From Leptospira sp. (GTDB lineage: Bacteria > Spirochaetota > Leptospiria > Leptospirales > Leptospiraceae), in contig JACVCB010000053.1 of assembly GCA_016742255.1 (NCBI GenBank), forward strand, positions 1 through 8,978: 8,978 nt of DNA, given 5' to 3'. Below the pieces are notes generated by a model. The model had not been told where the DNA came from, did no database searches, and saw nothing but the letters and a program-made list of their open reading frames with translations. The position numbers were made by a program, and so were the translations under genes. This document shows, piece by piece, positions 6,506 through 8,978 of this stretch; position 1 is the first letter of the stretch; each line of letters opens with the position of its first letter.

Positions 6506-7704
6506 GTTTCCAATCGGTCAAGGACTGACCTATACCAGTCTTTTTGGGAAATATTTTGTTTAGTAGAGATTCCAAAAACAAACGTTCGTCTATGGTTTCC
6601 TTCTCGTGAGTCCAAACTTGTCCCTGTAGGAATCAACTGTTTTTGGAAGAACAAAGTTTCCATCGAATTAGGAACGAATCCTTTTGGTTCCGTCATCTTT
6701 TTTTGTTTGGTGGAAGGAAGGATAAAAAAGATACCTGAATGAGTGATTCCTTTTCCAGGTGTTTTTAAAAATTCAGGTCTTGTTTTTTCACCGATGGTGA
6801 CAGAAAGTAAGTCCTTAAAATAATCATACCCGTAATGAGCAGGTAAAAGTTGGTCGGCTAAAAACTCACCACCCACTTCAGGTGTTGCTTCAATGAGAAT
6901 ACATTCTTTATTTTTTGTGATTTTAAATTCTGCGACAAAAGGTCCTGTTTTTAATTTACAGGCTGTCACAATACTCTGGCAGATCATTTTTAATTCTCCT
7001 GCCATTGTTAAATGTTGCGAAGGTGCAATGTGCGCCACTTCCATAAAATGAGGAATCCCCGTTGTTACTTTGTCTGTAAGTGATACTAAATAAAATCGTT
7101 TATTGATGACAAACCCAAGGACAGTCACCTCGTCACCAGGAGTATAAGGTTCGACTAAATACGTCTCACTCGATTTGTTTTTTAAGAATTTTTTATAATC
7201 AACTTCTGATTCAATGACAGTGATTCCTTTTTTGCCTGATCCTTCTTTGGGTTTGGCAATCATAGGGAATTGCAGATCTAATTTTTTATCTTTGGATTTG
7301 GGTGAAACAGAAGTGGGAATCAATGATGGAACTGGAATTCCATACTTGGAAACCGATTGTTTAAACTTTTCTTTGTCTAAAAAAAGGTTTGTACTTTCTC
7401 TTGGATTCCCTCGTAGTTTTAATTTTTCAGCAAGATACGAAACTGTATAGACTGCTTTGCCGTAAGACCGCGAACCCACTCCCAATAATTTGTAGGGAAG
7501 GGGGACCTTGCTCATTGCGTGTAAAATTTTACGGTATTCGTGAGTAGATTCTAATATTTTAATATCACACTCAACGAGGCCAGGTGCCATTGGATTGGTA
7601 TCCACAGCAATGACCTTAAGTCCTCTTTGTTTCGCTGCACGAATGAGAGGGATTTGGTTCTCCCCGGCACCCACGGAGAGATAACTTCCATGTAATTGTT
7701 TCAT
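6502..7704 (-). CDS. ATP-grasp domain protein (carboxylate-amine/thiol ligase-like)
   Basis: 400 residues. The N-terminus (8-40) is a pre-ATP-grasp Rossmann-like fold (Y-L-S-V-G-A-G-E-N-Q, then V-I-A-V-D-T-N-P). The ATP-grasp fold follows: F-P-M-I-A-K-P at 146-152 with ATP-binding K151, a glycine-rich G-S-G-K-K-G loop at 155-160, Y-L-V-E-P-Y-T-P-G-D-E at 182-192, G-P-F-V-A-E-F at 254-260 and L-I-E-A-T-P-E-V-G-G-E-F at 270-281. The last replaces the common E-x-N-P-R metal-binding motif with E-A-T-P-E. A domain of about 110 residues follows. Relatives ligate a carboxyl group to an amine or other nucleophile via acyl-phosphate (PurK, PylC, CarB-like). The ATG abuts the stop of the RRM gene (TAA|ATG) and the end overlaps the methyltransferase by ATGA. 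The product is unknown; a modified amino acid, peptide or sugar is conceivable. Confidence 0.82.
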   Translation of the reverse strand: MKQLHGSYLSVGAGENQIPLIRAAKQRGLKVIAVDTNPMAPGLVECDIKILESTHEYRKILHAMSKVPLPYKLLGVGSRSYGKAVYTVSYLAEKLKLRGNPRESTNLFLDKEKFKQSVSKYGIPVPSLIPTSVSPKSKDKKLDLQFPMIAKPKEGSGKKGITVIESEVDYKKFLKNKSSETYLVEPYTPGDEVTVLGFVINKRFYLVSLTDKVTTGIPHFMEVAHIAPSQHLTMAGELKMICQSIVTACKLKTGPFVAEFKITKNKECILIEATPEVGGEFLADQLLPAHYGYDYFKDLLSVTIGEKTRPEFLKTPGKGITHSGIFFILPSTKQKKMTEPKGFVPNSMETLFFQKQLIPTGTSLDSREGNHRRTFVFGISTKQNISQKDWYRSVLDRLET

Positions 7705-8073
7705 TTATGACCCGCGAGAACCACCACGGCGTTGTACTCCTGTATTGCCACCACCTGATGTTTGGTTTCTACCAAAGGTTGGTTTTGCGACAGCAGGACT
7801 TCCTTTTTTCTTTTGGGCTTCATTTTGCGCTTTGGTCAATTCTTCTTGGTTGACCACGACGATTTTTTTCCCTTCCAATTCCTTTCCATTGAGATTTGCG
7901 ATGGCTTTTTCCGCATCTGCATCGGCCATTTCGGCGGTTCCATACCCAAGCGAAACCTTCGTGAGTTTGTCACGTTTGATTTGTAGGTGTGTTACCTTTC
8001 CATGGGCGGAAAGAAGTTTCTCGAGGGCATCGTCCGAAAGTGATTGGGGGAGGTTTCCGATAGATAACTTCAT
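7705..8073 (-). CDS. RRM-type RNA-binding protein with Gly/Arg-rich tail
   Basis: 122 residues. Residues 1-77 fit a single RNA recognition motif: RNP2 is L-S-I-G-N-L-P at 3-9, RNP1 is S-L-G-Y-G-T-A-E-M at 41-49, and the last helix and strand are A-I-A-N-L-N-G-K-E-L-E-G-K-K-I-V-V-V-N at 57-75. A lysine-rich segment (81-92) leads to a low-complexity tail ending R-R-G-G-S-R-G-S. Bacterial relatives are small RNA-binding proteins of cyanobacteria and spirochetes, some cold-regulated. Here two of the three aromatic residues that usually stack on RNA are replaced (S4 in RNP2, T46 in RNP1), leaving Y44. The gene heads the minus-strand operon. Its ribosome site GAAGGA sits unusually close to the ATG (about 1-3 nt). 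It may regulate the mRNA it leads or may simply be co-located. Confidence 0.85.
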   Translation of the reverse strand: MKLSIGNLPQSLSDDALEKLLSAHGKVTHLQIKRDKLTKVSLGYGTAEMADADAEKAIANLNGKELEGKKIVVVNQEELTKAQNEAQKKKGSPAVAKPTFGRNQTSGGGNTGVQRRGGSRGS

Positions 8074-8094
8074 GTCCTTCTTTTTTCCGAAAAA

Positions 8095-8146
8095 TTCCCC
8101 AAAACTTCAACTCTTTTTTGACTATGTCGCATTTTCTCTTGGGGAA
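8095..8146. promoter_or_regulatory. 8-bp inverted repeat in the divergent intergenic region, candidate operator
   Basis: TTCCCCAA (8095-8102) and TTGGGGAA (8139-8146) are perfect inverted copies with centres 44 bp apart, about four helical turns, in the 112-bp spacer (8074-8185) between the RRM operon and the flgF-like gene. A TTGACT at 8118-8123 lies between the arms but has no acceptable -10 box at 16-18 nt. An operator or an mRNA stem is possible; an 8-bp match can also arise by chance here. No clear sigma-70, sigma-28 or sigma-54 promoter was found in the spacer. Confidence 0.3.
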
Positions 8147-8185
8147 ATCAGGGATTTGGTCGATTGGAAACATAGGTAGGGACTT

Positions 8186-8978
8186 ATGTTACGAGGATTG
8201 TATACAGGTGCAAATGGGATGATTTCCCAACAAGTGCGTATGGATGTGATAGCCAATAATTTGGCCAATGTGGATAAAACTGCATTCAAAAAAGATACCA
8301 CTGTCTTCAAAACCTTTCCTGAAATGTTATTACATCGTTATTCTGAAGATGGGATTGGAAAAACTCCCATGGGTTCCTTTGATACCTCTCCTGTTGTCGG
8401 TAAACTGGGGTTTGGTGCGGAAGTGAACGAAGTGTACACTCGCTTTGAACAAGGGGCAGTGAAAAAAACTGACAATATTTTTGACCTTATGGTCCAAGAC
8501 CAACCTGGAATGGAAAAACCTGCCTTTTTTTCTGTTCTTACCAACCGGGGTGAACGTCTCACTCGGAGTGGAAGTTTTGTACTTGATAAAAATGGTTTTG
8601 TTGTGACCCCACAAGGATTTCCTCTCCTTGGCGAAAAAGGTCCCATCCAAGTGAACCAAGGGAACTTCCTTGTGAAAGAAAATGGCGAAATATATATCAA
8701 TGCCAAACTCGGAACGGCACCAAAAGACGGAACCAATTTTAGTGAAAATCGTTTCGAAGAACCAGTATTACTTGATAAATTGAAAATCCGCACGGTAGAA
8801 AACCCGCGCCACCTCGACAAAGAAGGAGATTCTTTTTATTCCGACACTCCAGAATCGGGAGAACCCACAGCCTTTCCGGAACTCCTTGCCCCACAAGTGT
8901 TACAAGGGTATCTGGAAGCGTCGAACGTATCGGTTGTGACTGAGATGGTGGATATGATTGAAGTGAACCGTGCTTATG
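8186..8978 (+). CDS. flgF: Flagellar rod protein of the FlgF/FlgG family, FlgF (FlhO)-like, 3' end cut by window
   Basis: 264 residues are visible and the frame is open at the window end. The N-terminal rod signature is [12 protein letters not shown] at 5-16 and [13 protein letters not shown] at 24-36. The central hook-basal-body part has [18 protein letters not shown] at 114-131. The C-terminal Flg_bbr_C motif is [15 protein letters not shown] at 241-255, then M-I-E-V-N-R-A-Y, so only the last 10-20 residues are missing. The protein is exported through the flagellar type III system and builds the rod. The start M-L-R-G-L-Y and the rather divergent centre favour FlgF (FlhO of spirochetes) over FlgG, but the symbol is not certain. 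The start has TAGGG 4 nt upstream. It is transcribed away from the RRM operon, and flgG may follow outside. Confidence 0.82.
   Translation, partial: MLRGLYTGANGMISQQVRMDVIANNLANVDKTAFKKDTTVFKTFPEMLLHRYSEDGIGKTPMGSFDTSPVVGKLGFGAEVNEVYTRFEQGAVKKTDNIFDLMVQDQPGMEKPAFFSVLTNRGERLTRSGSFVLDKNGFVVTPQGFPLLGEKGPIQVNQGNFLVKENGEIYINAKLGTAPKDGTNFSENRFEEPVLLDKLKIRTVENPRHLDKEGDSFYSDTPESGEPTAFPELLAPQVLQGYLEASNVSVVTEMVDMIEVNRAY

Noticed and set aside
8118..8146. TTGACT at 8118-8123 as a -35 box for the flgF-like gene
   Set aside because: The hexamers 16-18 nt downstream are G-rich (GGGGAA region) and do not resemble a -10 box.
7745..8179. 144-codon plus-strand frame over the RRM gene and into the spacer
   Set aside because: It is the antisense of the RRM gene, which has clear RNP motifs; the product is Phe/Ser-rich without a domain, and it overlaps the flgF-like leader region.
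8338..8820. 160-codon open frame on the minus strand inside the flgF-like gene
   Set aside because: The plus strand encodes conserved FlgF/FlgG motifs over the same bases, and the antisense product looks random (rich in Ser, Arg, Pro, Phe).

Overview
The window looks like a chromosomal piece of a Leptospira-type spirochete. The base composition is AT-rich. A flgA-flgH-flgI-flgJ set, a spirochete-style FlgF/FlgG rod protein and a single-domain FlgJ occur together, which fits Leptospira; Borrelia and Treponema are generally reported to lack FlgH and FlgI. A saprophytic Leptospira is plausible, but the species cannot be fixed from the sequence alone.

Layout. Positions 1-2629 on the plus strand carry the end of a flagellar rod/ring operon: the 3' end of flgA, then flgH (P/L-ring type protein), flgI (P-ring protein) and flgJ (rod-binding chaperone or scaffold, without a muramidase domain). 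Positions 2626-8073 on the minus strand carry five tightly packed genes, read from right to left: a small RRM RNA-binding protein, an ATP-grasp ligase, a small SAM methyltransferase, a second SAM methyltransferase with an N-terminal Cys motif, and a 793-residue YihY/BrkB-like membrane protein. That last protein has a Ycf48/Asp-box beta-propeller inserted between its third and fourth membrane helices and a cytoplasmic winged-helix-like tail. The junctions are TAA|ATG abutting, ATGA, TAATG and an 8-nt gap whose ribosome site overlaps the previous stop, so the five are probably co-transcribed and translationally coupled. Positions 8186-8978 on the plus strand carry a nearly complete FlgF/FlgG-family rod gene that runs off the window.

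How it works together. The flagellar genes make the distal rod and the rings of the periplasmic flagellum. The minus-strand operon is not recognisably flagellar. It combines a ligase, two methyltransferases, an RNA-binding protein and a probable envelope sensor or scaffold; its substrate is unknown. Its last gene converges on flgJ with a 4-bp overlap, and its first gene is divergent from the flgF-like gene across a 112-bp spacer holding an 8-bp inverted repeat. No RNA genes, CRISPR arrays, insertion sequences or gene-free stretches over 300 bases were seen, and no promoter could be called convincingly.
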